From: an uncultured Campylobacter sp.
GTDB taxonomy: Bacteria; Campylobacterota; Campylobacteria; Campylobacterales; Campylobacteraceae
DNA: 64,000 bases
Assembly: GCF_937973075.1 (NCBI RefSeq)
Contig: NZ_CALBWL010000023.1
Span: 1 to 64,000, forward strand
Direction of reading: 5' to 3'
The notes under the pieces are model-generated. The model was not told where the DNA came from, searched no databases, and worked only from the letters and a program-made list of their open reading frames with translations. Both the position numbers and the translations under genes were made by a program. Shown piece by piece: positions 7,896-18,981 of this stretch (its first letter is position 1; each line of letters opens with the position of its first letter).

Positions 7896-8718
7896 CGCTT
7901 CCCCTCGTTTCGCATTTAAATTCTATAAAATTTCAGGCTCGCCTCCGCAAATCTCTGCGGCGCGATAATTTTAAATTTTATAGAATTAAAATATCGCCTA
8001 CCAGCAAAATTCTATCGGACAAAATTTTATAATTTGGGCCGCTTTAAATTTTGCTATCTAAAATTTCATCCTCGGAATTTTCGCCTTTAAAATTCCGTCA
8101 ATTTTAAATTTCGCCCTTTGAAATTTTGACTCTTAAAATTTCGCTCGCCTTAAATTTAGGTGCAGGATGAAATCTAGCCGTATGAAATTTCGCGGCGTAT
8201 CGGAAGCTCATTCGTCAAGATTCCGCTTTGCGGCACGGAATTCTACCGAGGCAAATCTGCGAGTAAAATTGGCGAGCGCATAGAGCCTGCGCCTAAATTT
8301 CATAGACAGCATAAATTCTACCGCTTAAAATTTCGCGCGGCAAATTCTACTCTATAAAATTTCGCTCCAAATCGCGAGTTTGAAATTTTAAAATGAAATT
8401 CCAAGACGAAATTCCAAAGCTACAATTTTAAACTCAAAAATTTCACACGAAATTTCAGCGCTAAAATTCCAAACCGAAATTATAAGCCGCACTCTCAAAG
8501 GCTCAAATTTAAAAACGCCGCCTTAAGGATGAAATTTTAAAATTTCACGCCAAAACGCGCTGTACCGATGAGCTGAGCAAACCGCGATGAGCCCGAGAGC
8601 ACCTTAAAACGCCGAGCAAACTACAACTAGCCCGAGCGCGCCGAAATACCAAACCGCGAAACCGAGCCACCCAAGCCACGAATCATAGCGACATTTAAGC
8701 CGATAGGCGCCGCAGCCC
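7896..8718. other. Gene-free stretch, AAATTTTA-rich
   Basis: No credible ORF, RNA or terminator seen. The stretch is dominated by variants of TAAAATTTC and GAAATTTTA in both orientations, far denser than in the genes. Confidence 0.6.
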
Positions 8719-9786
8719 TCACGCGCCTTCGCGAGCCCGCACCTCGTCCTCGACCTCTTGCAAAAACCGCTCCACGAGCTTGCTCTCCTCGAGTTTGGCG
8801 ACCACTTCGCCGTGGCGCATCACGATGCCGCGCCCGTTGCCGAACGCGATAGCCACGTCCGCGCCCTTCGCCTCGCCGATCGCATTTACGACGCAGCCCA
8901 TGACGCTGATATTTAGCGGCGTTTTGATATGCGCGGTTTTTTCTTCGACGATTTTGATCGCGCTTAGCAGATCGCTTTGCAAACGCCCGCAGGTAGGGCA
9001 CGAGATGATATTAACGCCGCTTTTCTGCACGCCCGCGTCCTGTAGGATCGCGCGCGCGACGCGGATCTCCTCCTCGAGCTCGCCCGTGATGCTCACGCGC
9101 ATCGTATCGCCGATCCCCTCCATCAGAAGCGCACCCAGCGCGATCGCGCTTTTGATGCTCGCGTGAAATTTCGTCCCCGCCTCGGTCACGCCCAGATGAA
9201 AAGGATACTCGCATAGCGGGCGCAGCGCGCGATACGCAGCCACCGTACTAGGCGCGTCCGAAGTCTTAAGCGAGATCGCGATATCGCTAAAGTCCTCGTC
9301 CTGCAGCAGCGCGGCGTTATACAGCGCGCTTTGCACCATCGCCTCCACGCTGCGGCCGTATTTTTGCTCAAACTGCTCCTCGAGTGAGCCCAAATTTACG
9401 CCGATGCGGATGGGCAAGCTGCGAGCTTTGCACGCGCGCACGACCTCTTTGATGCGATCCTTGCCGCCGATATTGCCCGGATTGATGCGGATAGCATCGA
9501 CAAACTCCGCAACCTGCAGCGCTAAGCGAAAATTAAAATGGATATCCGCTACGATGGGAAGCGGCGAGCTTTTTTTGATACGTGCGAGCGCGTCCGCGTC
9601 CTGCTTATCAAGCACGGCGCAGCGCACGATGTCGCAGCCAGCGAAATACAGGCGGTTTATCTGCTCTAGCGTGCCCTCCACGTCCTTCGTTTTAGAAAAG
9701 CTCATCGACTGCACGGAGATGGGCGCGCCGCCGCCGATTTTGACGGAGCCGACGGAGATTTGGCGGGTCGGATAGCGATTTTTCAA
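8719..9786 (-). CDS. ispG: 4-hydroxy-3-methylbut-2-enyl diphosphate synthase IspG (GcpE)
   Basis: Sixth step of the MEP isoprenoid pathway: converts methylerythritol cyclodiphosphate to HMBPP using a [4Fe-4S] cluster. Full length (355 residues). Cluster ligands are visible: SCPTCGR (Cys263, Cys266), [15 protein letters not shown] (Cys298 and Glu305). The N-terminal TIM-barrel part carries [18 protein letters not shown]. Translation appears to start with TTG at 9786, preceded by AAAGG at suitable spacing; no in-frame ATG lies near. ispE, a second enzyme of the pathway, lies at 46-47 kb. Confidence 0.95.
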   Translation of the reverse strand: MKNRYPTRQISVGSVKIGGGAPISVQSMSFSKTKDVEGTLEQINRLYFAGCDIVRCAVLDKQDADALARIKKSSPLPIVADIHFNFRLALQVAEFVDAIRINPGNIGGKDRIKEVVRACKARSLPIRIGVNLGSLEEQFEQKYGRSVEAMVQSALYNAALLQDEDFSDIAISLKTSDAPSTVAAYRALRPLCEYPFHLGVTEAGTKFHASIKSAIALGALLMEGIGDTMRVSITGELEEEIRVARAILQDAGVQKSGVNIISCPTCGRLQSDLLSAIKIVEEKTAHIKTPLNISVMGCVVNAIGEAKGADVAIAFGNGRGIVMRHGEVVAKLEESKLVERFLQEVEDEVRAREGA

Positions 9787-10413
9787 ATTTAAGCCTTTAG
9801 AATTTTTTGCGCTATTTTATTCAAAATGGGGTTAAAATTTAATAATTCGCGCTCGCCAACTGCCGCTAGAATTTTGCCTACAGAATTTCACCCGCCAAAT
9901 TTTGCTCTCTAGCTTACAAAAAATCTGATTTCGCCGCGAAATTTGAGCAAATAGAGTTCTATAAAATTCCGCCATCTAATAAAATTCTAAAAATTCCGCT
10001 AGCAAGCGAAACTCTACAAAATTTGATGGCAAGCGAAATTTAATAAACCGCGCAGCCAAGCAAAATTCTGCAAATTTAGCAGGCGGGCGAAATCCTGCGA
10101 CGTAAAATTACGAAATTAAGCTCTTGAAATTTCGACGAAATTTTATCCGCAGTATCGTCGCAGTGCCCGTTCGCGCAAAACTAGTGCAGTCTGGTTTATC
10201 CTAGCAGCGCGACATGCAGCCGTAAAATTTCAAAGCCCGTAGATGAAATATGAAAATTTTATTTTTAATTGCAGCAGTAGGGCATTGTTTCGCGCGGCTG
10301 CAAAGCTGAAAAAACGTCAGCCGTTCGTATTTTTGCAATGCAAGCGCCGTTCTTACAGAGGCAGCGAAATTAAACTGCCTACGCATATAAATTGCGCCGG
10401 CGCGCCGCCTAGG
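9787..10413. other. Gene-free stretch
   Basis: A- and T-run-rich spacer with repeated AAATTTTA/GAATTTTA words. Short overlapping ORFs at 10.2-10.6 kb on both strands have no recognisable protein character. Confidence 0.5.
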
Positions 10414-11451
10414 CTAGCGCACCAGCTCCATATTCACCTTGACCCTGCTCATCTTGTCCTGCAGCATATCCATCACCGACTCATTGCGCGACGAAGCGTC
10501 ATCCATCGGGGCTTCGTGCTGCTGCCACTTGCTTTTCGGCGCGGCAGGGCCCCACTGCGACGAAAATATTAGCCCGCGCTTTTTCTCGGTCTCAGGCGCA
10601 GGCTCGTACGGCTGTGGAGCGGGCTTCGCCCAACGCTCATCATAACGCATCGCAGCACCTTGTCCTAGCGCATTACCCCGCTTTGGCGACGACATCTTAC
10701 CAAGCGCGCTACCGCCAGAGCGCCCTATCGCACGGCTAGAGCGAGCAGATGTGGGAAGATAAGGCGCGCGGGCATTTTGACGAGCCGTATATTTCGTGGC
10801 GCTCGAATGAGATGCAGCTGTATGCCCCATAGCGCCAGAACGAGTTGCACTATAGCCGTAGCGAGCTCGCGGCTGTGCAATTCGAGCCGTCGTTAATTTG
10901 CGAGTTCGTGCGTCTACGGTTTTGCCGGTCTGATCATCCGCGCCTCCGTGAGTTTGCGCGCTTACGCTTCTCCGCATATCTGCGCCTCTGTAAGTTTGCT
11001 CCGTATCGCGGGCGTTTGGCACCTCATCCTCATAAATACGAGTCTTTGGCAAACGCATCAGCGTAGCGACTAGGCTCTTGCTAGCTTCATTCTGACTGCT
11101 TGATTGATTAGCCGGGCGCCTAGGTGCTTTATTTCTCACAGGATGCGATGCGGAATTTTGCCCGGGATTTTCAGTGAAATTTTTCGCATTTTTTCGCATG
11201 GAATTTTTAGCGGAATTCCTAGATGCACGCGTATTTTTTGTGAGCTTGGAATTTGAAAGGCTTTTAGCATTTGTAGGTTTTTTAGCAAGCGGCTCGGCAG
11301 GAGATTTTGCCGAGGTATTTTTACTCGGATGATCTTTAGCTCGCAGATTTTGAGATGAAATTTTAGATTTGTGGCTTTGCTGCGCGGCAAAAGCGCTAGA
11401 AAAACTCGCCAAAATGAACGCAATTAAAAAAATACGAGCTAAATTTTTCAT
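10414..11451 (-). CDS. Exported basic, low-complexity protein of unknown function
   Basis: 345 residues, not recognised. MKNLARIFLIAFILASFSSAFAAQQ is a clear signal peptide, and AAGGAAAACG precedes the ATG. The mature chain is strikingly rich in Ser, Ala, Lys, Arg, Asn, Thr and poor in hydrophobics (KNTSAKSPAEPLAKKPTNAK; SSRAIGRSGGSALGK), with a more ordered-looking end (WAKPAPQPYEPAPETEKKRG; DMLQDKMSRVKVNMELVR). Expected periplasmic and disordered; the last ~20 residues could form a helix. Codon use resembles the neighbours. The family is unclear; surface binding to nucleic acid or cell wall would only be a guess. Confidence 0.6.
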   Translation of the reverse strand: MKNLARIFLIAFILASFSSAFAAQQSHKSKISSQNLRAKDHPSKNTSAKSPAEPLAKKPTNAKSLSNSKLTKNTRASRNSAKNSMRKNAKNFTENPGQNSASHPVRNKAPRRPANQSSSQNEASKSLVATLMRLPKTRIYEDEVPNARDTEQTYRGADMRRSVSAQTHGGADDQTGKTVDARTRKLTTARIAQPRARYGYSATRSGAMGHTAASHSSATKYTARQNARAPYLPTSARSSRAIGRSGGSALGKMSSPKRGNALGQGAAMRYDERWAKPAPQPYEPAPETEKKRGLIFSSQWGPAAPKSKWQQHEAPMDDASSRNESVMDMLQDKMSRVKVNMELVR

Positions 11452-12050
11452 CGTTTTCCTTTCAATGGATTTTAGGCGAAATTTAGCAAAGCTTAGATTA
11501 AGCCGCGTTAAATTTAATGAGTGAGGCTATGAAATTTCGGCTCTAATTCCAAGCCATATCGCCAAATAAAAACCTGGATAAAGGCTAAGCTTTAAAAATT
11601 CCGCAGCTAGAATTCTGTTTGGCAATAGAATTTTATCACACTAAAAATATGACGTCACGAAAAAATTTTATCTTGTAAGTGTTTAAGAAGGAGAGCTAAA
11701 AAATTTTAAAGTTTTAGAATTCTGCGCTTAAATTTTGAGTGGCAAGTCAGAATTTAAGGAAAAAAGCAAGCTCAAATAAAGTTTTTAAATTTAAAGGATA
11801 ATGCGGCAAAACTGTAAATTTGCGGTGAGATACAAAATTTATCAGATCATGCGGTGACTAAAAATTACACCGCTTAATCGTTAAATTAATAATAAATCAC
11901 CGCGCTTTAGACATATCCAAAACGCGGCACATATCATTATGGCGGCGTATGGCAAAAATATCGCCGCGCATAAAGCATTTCGCGGCGCTGTAAAATCTCA
12001 CAGCGCCACAGCAAGGCGTATAGGAGCGCCGAATGACGCTCCTATGAGGG
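11452..12050. other. Gene-free stretch between groEL and the basic exported protein
   Basis: Nothing coding seen. It contains the two stem-loops after groEL (11983-12044); the remainder is A+T-rich spacer. Confidence 0.5.
11983..12044 (-). terminator. Two stem-loops after groEL
   Basis: TAGGAGCG/CGCTCCTA (12021-12044, 8-base loop) and GGCGCTGT/ACAGCGCC (11983-12008, 8-base loop) lie in tandem just past the groEL stop. Neither is followed by a convincing T run on the minus strand, so they may stabilise the mRNA end rather than terminate by themselves. Confidence 0.4.
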
Positions 12051-13700
<1,650 letters not shown>

Positions 13701-13964
13701 TTATTTAATTATGCCTAAAACATCTTCTAAATTTAAGATAAGGTATTTCTTATCGTCTAAGCTAATCTCGCTGCCTGCGTATTTTGCAAACGCTACGGTA
13801 TCGCCATTTTTGACGCCCTCGCATTCGCTGCCGACGGCTACGATTTTGCCGGTCGAAGGCTTCTCTTTTGAAGCATTGTCGGGGATGATGATGCCCGAAG
13901 CGGTCTTTTTTGTTTCCTCCTCGCGCTCTATTAGAACGCGCTTGCCAAGTGGTTGAAATTTCAT
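13701..13964 (-). CDS. groES: Co-chaperonin GroES (10 kDa)
   Basis: Heptameric lid of the GroEL chamber, 87 residues. Start at ATG 13964 ([16 protein letters not shown]) after AAAGGACTGAA. Contains the mobile-loop segment [20 protein letters not shown] and the conserved [10 protein letters not shown]. First gene of the groESL operon; a CIRCE operator and TATAAT box lie directly upstream, implying control by the heat-shock repressor HrcA. Confidence 0.97.
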   Translation of the reverse strand: MKFQPLGKRVLIEREEETKKTASGIIIPDNASKEKPSTGKIVAVGSECEGVKNGDTVAFAKYAGSEISLDDKKYLILNLEDVLGIIK

Positions 13965-13998
13965 TTCAGTCCTTTCTTTGATTTGTGATTTTCTAAAA

Positions 13999-14025
13999 TT
14001 GGCACTCAATGTGTTTGAGTGCTAA
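13999..14025 (-). promoter_or_regulatory. CIRCE operator (HrcA site) of groESL
   Basis: Inverted repeat TTGGCACTC - 9 bases - GAGTGCTAA, one base from the CIRCE consensus TTAGCACTC-N9-GAGTGCTAA. It sits between the -10 box and the groES ATG (35 bases before it), the normal place for HrcA repression. hrcA is not in the window. Confidence 0.93.
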
Positions 14026-14026
14026 G

Positions 14027-14032
14027 ATTATA
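14027..14032 (-). promoter_or_regulatory. -10 box of the groESL promoter
   Basis: TATAAT on the minus strand (GCATATAATCTTAGCACTC) abutting the CIRCE element, so HrcA bound there would block RNA polymerase. Confidence 0.65.
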
Positions 14033-14087
14033 TGCAAAATTTAAAATCTTGTCAATAGTTTATGAAAAATTTTTATAAAACTTTAGT

Positions 14088-14182
14088 GATTTTAACTCAA
14101 GTATTGAGATTTCAAACTTTAGTCTGTATGCTCGTATACGTGATAGGTAGTGGATTTTAACTCAAGTATTGAGATTTCAAAC
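14088..14182 (-). CRISPR. Possible minimal orphan CRISPR unit: two 30-bp repeats, one 35-bp spacer
   Basis: Identical 30-bp repeats at 14088-14117 and 14153-14182 flank a unique 35-bp segment at 14118-14152. Read on the minus strand each starts GTTTGAAATCTC and ends GAGTTAAAATC, with an internal palindrome CTCAATACTTGAG able to form a short hairpin. Repeat length, spacer length, GTTTGAAA start and dyad all fit CRISPR repeats of 30-nt type I systems. No cas gene is in the window and there are only two repeats, so it could instead be a duplicated regulator site between the divergent groES and AsmA-like promoters. Confidence 0.5.
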
Positions 14183-14198
14183 GTTAAATTTTAAGGGC

Positions 14199-14204
14199 TA
14201 TAAT
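14199..14204 (+). promoter_or_regulatory. -10 box ahead of the AsmA-like gene
   Basis: TATAAT in AAGGGCTATAATACCC, 31 bases before the ATG at 14236. Confidence 0.55.
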
Positions 14205-14235
14205 ACCCTCAAATTTTAAATTTTAAGGGGACGAA

Positions 14236-16482
14236 ATGAAAATTTTCGGCATAATCTCAGGAATTTTAATCCTGCTTATCGTAGGCGCGGGCTGCCTATT
14301 TTTCAGCGATTTTGGCAACAATCTCACCAAGCCTTACATAGAAAATTTGATCAAAGAAAAAAGCGGACTTGACGTGAAGCTCGATAAATTCGATCTAAAT
14401 TTCGGCGATTTGGACATCAGCGCCAACGTAAATGATGCTGCGAGCGTAAACGTAAAGGGCAAATACTCGCTTTTTGCGCGCTCTTTCGATCTTAGCTACG
14501 ACGCAAACGCGCACGATCTAGCCAAGCTCGGCATCAAAACGAGCGAAGGGCTAAGCCTTAAGGGGCAAATTTTGGGCGATCTTGACAAATTCGGCATCAA
14601 CGGCAGCGGGCGGATTTTTGATAGCAACGTAAAATTTTTAGCAAATTTAAAAGATCTCAAGCCGCTTGATCTGCAAATCGACGCTAAAGCTCTAAACGTC
14701 GAAAAAGCCCTTGCCGTGGCTTCGCTACCGATCTACGCCAAAGGAAATATCGACGTGCTCTCAGACATCAAGGCTAGCAGCGGCGGCGCAGAGGGCAACG
14801 CAAGCATCAAGAGTTCAAATTTGATCCTAAACGAATCTGCGTTTAAAGATATGAATATCTCCATCCCAAAGGGCGTGCAGATCACGCTAAACTCGGACAT
14901 TACGGCGCAAAATGACGTCCTGCGAGCAGCAAGCAAGATTGATTCGACGCTAGGCAAGATCAGCGCCGAAAAGTCGGAATTTGATCTAAAAAATAAAACT
15001 TTAAACTCAGATTTTAATCTGAATTTGCCCGATCTAGCGAAGCTCGAAAGCCTGCTCGGGCGTAAAATTTCTGGCGACGTTAAAGCAAACGGAAATTTAA
15101 AGACCGATTTTTCTACGCTTGAGCTTTCAAACTCGCAAATTTCAGCATTTAAAGACGCGCTTAAAGCGGATGCGGGAGCCAAATTTGACCTGAAAAACAA
15201 AAACGGCGAACTGTCCGCAAAGCTAAACGCAAACGATCTAGCCGCGCTGCAAAACGTCCTGGGAGTGAAGCTGCAAGGCAAAGCAAACGGCGAGCTTAGC
15301 GCGGCTTTAGCGCAAAATGAGCTTAAAAATCTAAACTTAAATCTAAACGCGATGGGCGGTAACCTGAATGCGAGCGGAAATTTAAGCGATCTAAAGCTTA
15401 AGGCGAGCAATCTAAATCTGGCCGTGCTTTCGGCTCTGTTTTACGGCAGCGCGATCGGAGAGGGCACGATAAACGGCGATGCGAAGTTAAGCTTAAAAGA
15501 CGGTATCAACGGTACGGCGCAAATTTCGCTCGCTAACGGCGTGATTTTTAAGAAATTTTTAGACGGCGCGACGGGCAAGAACTTCCCAAGTGATCTGAAA
15601 GCGGACGCGCAGGCGCAGACAAATATCAAAAACTCCGTCGCGACCTTTAGCGTAAGTGCGAACTCCGATCTGGCGCAGCTTCAGAGCCTAAACGGCACCT
15701 ACGAGCTCAAAAATAAAGCGCTTAAGGCAAACTACGCGCTGCTGATCCCGAGCCTGCAGCGACTAGAGTTTTTTCTAAATCGCAGACTAAACGGCAAGAT
15801 CGCAGCTACCGGCGAGCTTTCTCACGACGGAAAGAGCCTGTTTGCGACCATAAATTCCAAGGTCGCGGGCGGCGAGCTGAACGGACAGATCGCGGGCGAT
15901 GAGGCGAACTTTAAAATCCAAAATTTCATCGTCAAAGAGCTTACGACGCTTCTAAATATCGATCACGTCTACGACGGCACGGGCAACGCAAATCTTACTT
16001 ATAACACGAGCTCGCACGGCGGAAAATTCGACGCGATCATCAACAACGGACGCCTTCCTAGCGGCGGATTGATCGATAAAATCGGTAAAATTTTAGGTCG
16101 CGATCTAGGCGGCGAGGTCTATAACGACGCCAAAGTAAACGGCACGATCAAGCAAAATTTGATAAATTTCAATGCCGATATGAGCGCGCAAAAAAGCAAG
16201 CTAAACGTCACCGGCGGCACGCTGGATAGCAAAACGGGCGCGATTTCGGTACCGATTAAGGCAAATATCGAAAAGACCGATCTTGAAATAAACATCACCG
16301 GCACGATCAAAAATCCAAAATACGACGTGCGATCGGACTACCTCAAGGGCAAGCTCGACAAGCAGATCGGCAAGGGTATCGACAAGCTTTTCGGCGTCAA
16401 AAAGGACGATAACAGCAGCAAAAATGACGCAAAAAAGGAAAAATCTGACGCGATTAAAGGGCTGATAAATGGGCTATTTTAG
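14236..16482 (+). CDS. AsmA/TamB-like membrane-anchored periplasmic protein
   Basis: 748 residues. One N-terminal membrane helix (IISGILILLIVGAGCLFF), then a long chain of alternating beta-type segments with many small repeats of the kind LNLNAMGGNLNASGNLSDL and FDLKNKNGELSAKLNAND, typical of the elongated AsmA-like/TamB bridge proteins that line the periplasm and are linked to lipid transport or outer-membrane assembly. The C-terminal part (TTLLNIDHVYDGTGNANL; GGLIDKIGKILG; ISVPIKANIEKTDLEINITG) is the most conserved-looking. It ends in a Lys/Asp-rich tail. TAAGGGGACGAA precedes the ATG. Assignment rests on architecture; exact family not certain. Confidence 0.65.
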   Translation: MKIFGIISGILILLIVGAGCLFFSDFGNNLTKPYIENLIKEKSGLDVKLDKFDLNFGDLDISANVNDAASVNVKGKYSLFARSFDLSYDANAHDLAKLGIKTSEGLSLKGQILGDLDKFGINGSGRIFDSNVKFLANLKDLKPLDLQIDAKALNVEKALAVASLPIYAKGNIDVLSDIKASSGGAEGNASIKSSNLILNESAFKDMNISIPKGVQITLNSDITAQNDVLRAASKIDSTLGKISAEKSEFDLKNKTLNSDFNLNLPDLAKLESLLGRKISGDVKANGNLKTDFSTLELSNSQISAFKDALKADAGAKFDLKNKNGELSAKLNANDLAALQNVLGVKLQGKANGELSAALAQNELKNLNLNLNAMGGNLNASGNLSDLKLKASNLNLAVLSALFYGSAIGEGTINGDAKLSLKDGINGTAQISLANGVIFKKFLDGATGKNFPSDLKADAQAQTNIKNSVATFSVSANSDLAQLQSLNGTYELKNKALKANYALLIPSLQRLEFFLNRRLNGKIAATGELSHDGKSLFATINSKVAGGELNGQIAGDEANFKIQNFIVKELTTLLNIDHVYDGTGNANLTYNTSSHGGKFDAIINNGRLPSGGLIDKIGKILGRDLGGEVYNDAKVNGTIKQNLINFNADMSAQKSKLNVTGGTLDSKTGAISVPIKANIEKTDLEINITGTIKNPKYDVRSDYLKGKLDKQIGKGIDKLFGVKKDDNSSKNDAKKEKSDAIKGLINGLF

Positions 16483-16841
16483 CCCATTTGCTCCCATTTG
16501 GCGCTTAAAATTTATGGATACTGCTAAACGAGCGCGAAATTTAAAATTTTAAAATTTTGAAATCTCGAGCAGTTTAAATTCTAAAATTTAGCGCTAGCCG
16601 GCGCAGACAAAGCCGCAAAATTTCAAAACTCGGCGCACGCTATTTATCAAAATTTTAAATCTCGTTTCGGTATATTTTTGATGACGATTTAAATTTATCG
16701 CCGTAAGCTTATCCTACTCGCCGCCGCTACCCGCAATGAAATGCACGCCGCAACCTAGCGTCTTTTAAAGTATTTCGTATCGATATTGCGCGCCGTGTTT
16801 TCAGGCTATCCGATGCTAATTAAAATTTCGCGGCGCAACGT
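16483..16841. other. Gene-free stretch between convergent genes
   Basis: AAATTTTA-rich spacer; no gene or clear terminator seen. Confidence 0.5.
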
Positions 16842-17474
16842 TTATTGCAGGCGCCATGCTTGATAAAATTTACCCGCCATAATCGCAAGAAAGATAAGCG
16901 TCAAAGCTCCAAATACCGTAGCCGTAAATTTATCATCCGTCGTAGCGTATTTGTCATATCTGAATTTCATCAGATACTCGCGCTGCGGCGGATCGACGCT
17001 TGCATTATAATCCAAAAATAAAACCTGATACGCCGTGCCGCGATCTTGAAACGGAAACGGACGGCTTTGATACCAAGCCTTAACTCGCTTGCCTTCCAGC
17101 CATTCGTATGCGATTAGCGAAATAGAAGGCTTGATATTTACGCCTTGCCACTCGTCCGCTCCTGAGCGCTTAAAATTAGCTTCCGTAATTGCCGCATTGA
17201 GCAAAATTTTATTTTTATAAAAGTAGGTTAAGTTATCCGTATCGCCATTTAAAAAGACTTTGATAAATTTGCGCTCGTCCGTAAAAATCTGCATATATTC
17301 GCGCCCATCATCGCTTCCGACATCCATGATTATTCCATTTGCGATTTTCAGATCATCTAAGCTTTTCGGATTCAAGCTAAAAAGAAATCCGTACCACATC
17401 GCCGCCAAATAAAATGCGATCATAAATAGATCGAACTTACGATCTAAGTTATGCCAAATTTCGCCGAGCTTCAT
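16842..17474 (-). CDS. Unknown membrane protein with one periplasmic domain
   Basis: 210 residues. A helix near residues 17-34 (FMIAFYLAAMWYGFLFSL) and a C-terminal helix (FTATVFGALTLIFLAIMAGKFY) flank ~130 soluble residues (IANGIIMDVGSDDGREYMQI, SLIAYEWLEGKRVKAWYQSR, FLDYNASVDPPQREYL). The layout resembles small two-helix proteins with a beta-rich loop domain; family not recognised. It follows the lipoprotein gene by ~50 bases on the same strand and is probably co-transcribed. The start ATG has no strong ribosome site. Confidence 0.6.
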   Translation of the reverse strand: MKLGEIWHNLDRKFDLFMIAFYLAAMWYGFLFSLNPKSLDDLKIANGIIMDVGSDDGREYMQIFTDERKFIKVFLNGDTDNLTYFYKNKILLNAAITEANFKRSGADEWQGVNIKPSISLIAYEWLEGKRVKAWYQSRPFPFQDRGTAYQVLFLDYNASVDPPQREYLMKFRYDKYATTDDKFTATVFGALTLIFLAIMAGKFYQAWRLQ

Positions 17475-17526
17475 CGATCATTACATTGTAAGTTTCGCTG
17501 CAAGATACGCAATTTCACAGCTTTTA

Positions 17527-18144
17527 TTATCGCGGGCTATATTCCTGCATCATTACCACGGGCAGAAACAGTACCGTTCCCACAATTATTATCGGTATAG
17601 CTACGATGGTGCTTATCGTATACAATAGGGCGTTGCCCTCGCAGCGTTCAGGCCTAACCTCGATGTTTGCCGGGATCGGAGAGCGCAGCCTATCGCTTGG
17701 CTTCATTATTTCGCTAAGATTTTTGATCTGCACTACTCGCGCATCAAAGTTAAAAATAACTTCTATCTCGCCTTTTTTCTCATCGATTTCGATGCGGTTC
17801 GCTAGAGCCTTGATTTTGGCGACATCTGCACCGGCTGCAGAATTCAAAAATGCGCTGAAGCTACCGCGCACCTCGCCGTTTTTAGCATCGGTTACTTCGA
17901 TCTGTACAAACTCGCGCTTAAGCCCCTTGGCGTATCCGCCGTCGTAAAATTCAGAAATTCTCTTAAGCGACGAGCCGTCCGTCAGCACATAGCTGAGTTT
18001 CTCACCTACGATGTATTCCTTGCCATCGTTTATGAAAAATGCCGTGATCTTTTCGGGCGTTTCGTTCGCCCCAGGCACTACGTTTTGTTTGCACTGGCAT
18101 CCCACAAGCAGGACAGCTAGTAAAACCGCGATAAATTTTTTCAT
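17527..18144 (-). CDS. Unknown lipoprotein with a C-terminal membrane helix
   Basis: 205 residues. MKKFIAVLLAVLLVGCQCKQ is a lipoprotein signal with lipobox LVGC; lipidation at Cys16 expected. The middle is beta-like and charged (FFINDGKEYIVGEKLSYVLT, VEVIFNFDARVVQIK-type segments). The end is hydrophobic (YTISTIVAIPIIIVGTVLFLPVVM), unusual for a lipoprotein, so it may be tethered twice. AAGGATCATC precedes the ATG. Function unknown; likely in an operon with the following membrane protein. Confidence 0.65.
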   Translation of the reverse strand: MKKFIAVLLAVLLVGCQCKQNVVPGANETPEKITAFFINDGKEYIVGEKLSYVLTDGSSLKRISEFYDGGYAKGLKREFVQIEVTDAKNGEVRGSFSAFLNSAAGADVAKIKALANRIEIDEKKGEIEVIFNFDARVVQIKNLSEIMKPSDRLRSPIPANIEVRPERCEGNALLYTISTIVAIPIIIVGTVLFLPVVMMQEYSPR

Positions 18145-18277
18145 GATGATCCTTTAAAATTTTAAATTAGCGTATGAATTCCGCAGCCAAAGCTTTATCT
18201 CAAAAAATTTCAGCGGCGAAATTTTACGTCGATACAATTTAGCCGTAGCCGGACTTAAATTTAACTCCAAACGAAGG

Positions 18278-18721
18278 CTACTTCAGTGCCGCTTTGACTG
18301 CATCGCTCAGCCGTTTGCCGTCCACTCTTGAGCCGAGCGCTTCCTTGGCGGCTTTCATCACGCGCCCCATATCCTTTGCGCCGCTCGCACCGAGCTTGGC
18401 GATTAGCGAGCTAACCGCAGCGGCAAGCTCGGCATCGCTTAGCTGCGCGGGCAGATAAGACGCGATGATCTCGATCTCGCCCTGCTCTTTTTGCACCAGA
18501 TCGTCGCGACCGCCCGCGCGGTACTGCTGCACGGAGTCGTTTCGGCGCTTGATCTCGCTTTGAAGTATGCTAAAGACGCGCTCGTCGCTAAGGCTGATGC
18601 GCTCGTCCACCTCGACCTGCTTAAGCGTGGCGTTAAGCATCCTCAGGCTGTCTCTGCGGAAGTGATCGCCGCTTTTCATCGCCGTTTTAATGTCTTCTAA
18701 AATTTGCTCTCGCACACCCAT
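18278..18721 (-). CDS. yqeY: YqeY/GatB-like domain protein
   Basis: 147 residues covering the whole YqeY family: MGVREQILEDIKTAMKSGDHFRRDSLRMLN at the start, RRNDSVQQYRAGGRDDLVQKE in the middle, and the C-terminal KDMGRVMKAAKEALGSRVDG that matches the tail domain of GatB and aspartyl/glutamyl-tRNA amidotransferases. These stand-alone proteins are thought to bind tRNA; no enzymatic role is established. Cytoplasmic. Stands alone here. Confidence 0.9.
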   Translation of the reverse strand: MGVREQILEDIKTAMKSGDHFRRDSLRMLNATLKQVEVDERISLSDERVFSILQSEIKRRNDSVQQYRAGGRDDLVQKEQGEIEIIASYLPAQLSDAELAAAVSSLIAKLGASGAKDMGRVMKAAKEALGSRVDGKRLSDAVKAALK

Positions 18722-18913
18722 TTTTCGCTCCTTTAGATTGAAATTTCGGCGGTAATTGTAGCAAATTTAAAATTTGGCTCGGGTAAATTTAAGAGGATTA
18801 AATTTTAAAATTTTAAAGATTTAGCGCAATTTGCGGCTAAGCTTAAGACTCGCGCGGATATCGTCCGCGAAAATAAGCTCACGCACAAAAGGCTCGCGCA
18901 AAGCCGAGTAAAA

Positions 18914-18952
18914 TTTAAAAAGCCTCGTAAGAACATAAAATTCCTGCGAGGC
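18914..18952 (-). terminator. Rho-independent terminator after the nitric oxide reductase gene
   Basis: On the minus strand GCCTCGCAGGAA pairs with TTCTTACGAGGC (two G-T pairs, 7-base loop) and is followed at once by TTTTTAAATTTT. It lies ~30 bases past the stop of the gene ending at 18982. Confidence 0.75.
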
Positions 18953-18981
18953 AAAGCGAGTAATTAAAGCCCGCGAAAGCT

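Noticed and set aside
10201..10386. 61-codon minus-strand ORF with several Cys
   Set aside because: No ribosome site, no protein-like pattern, overlaps another random frame on the plus strand.
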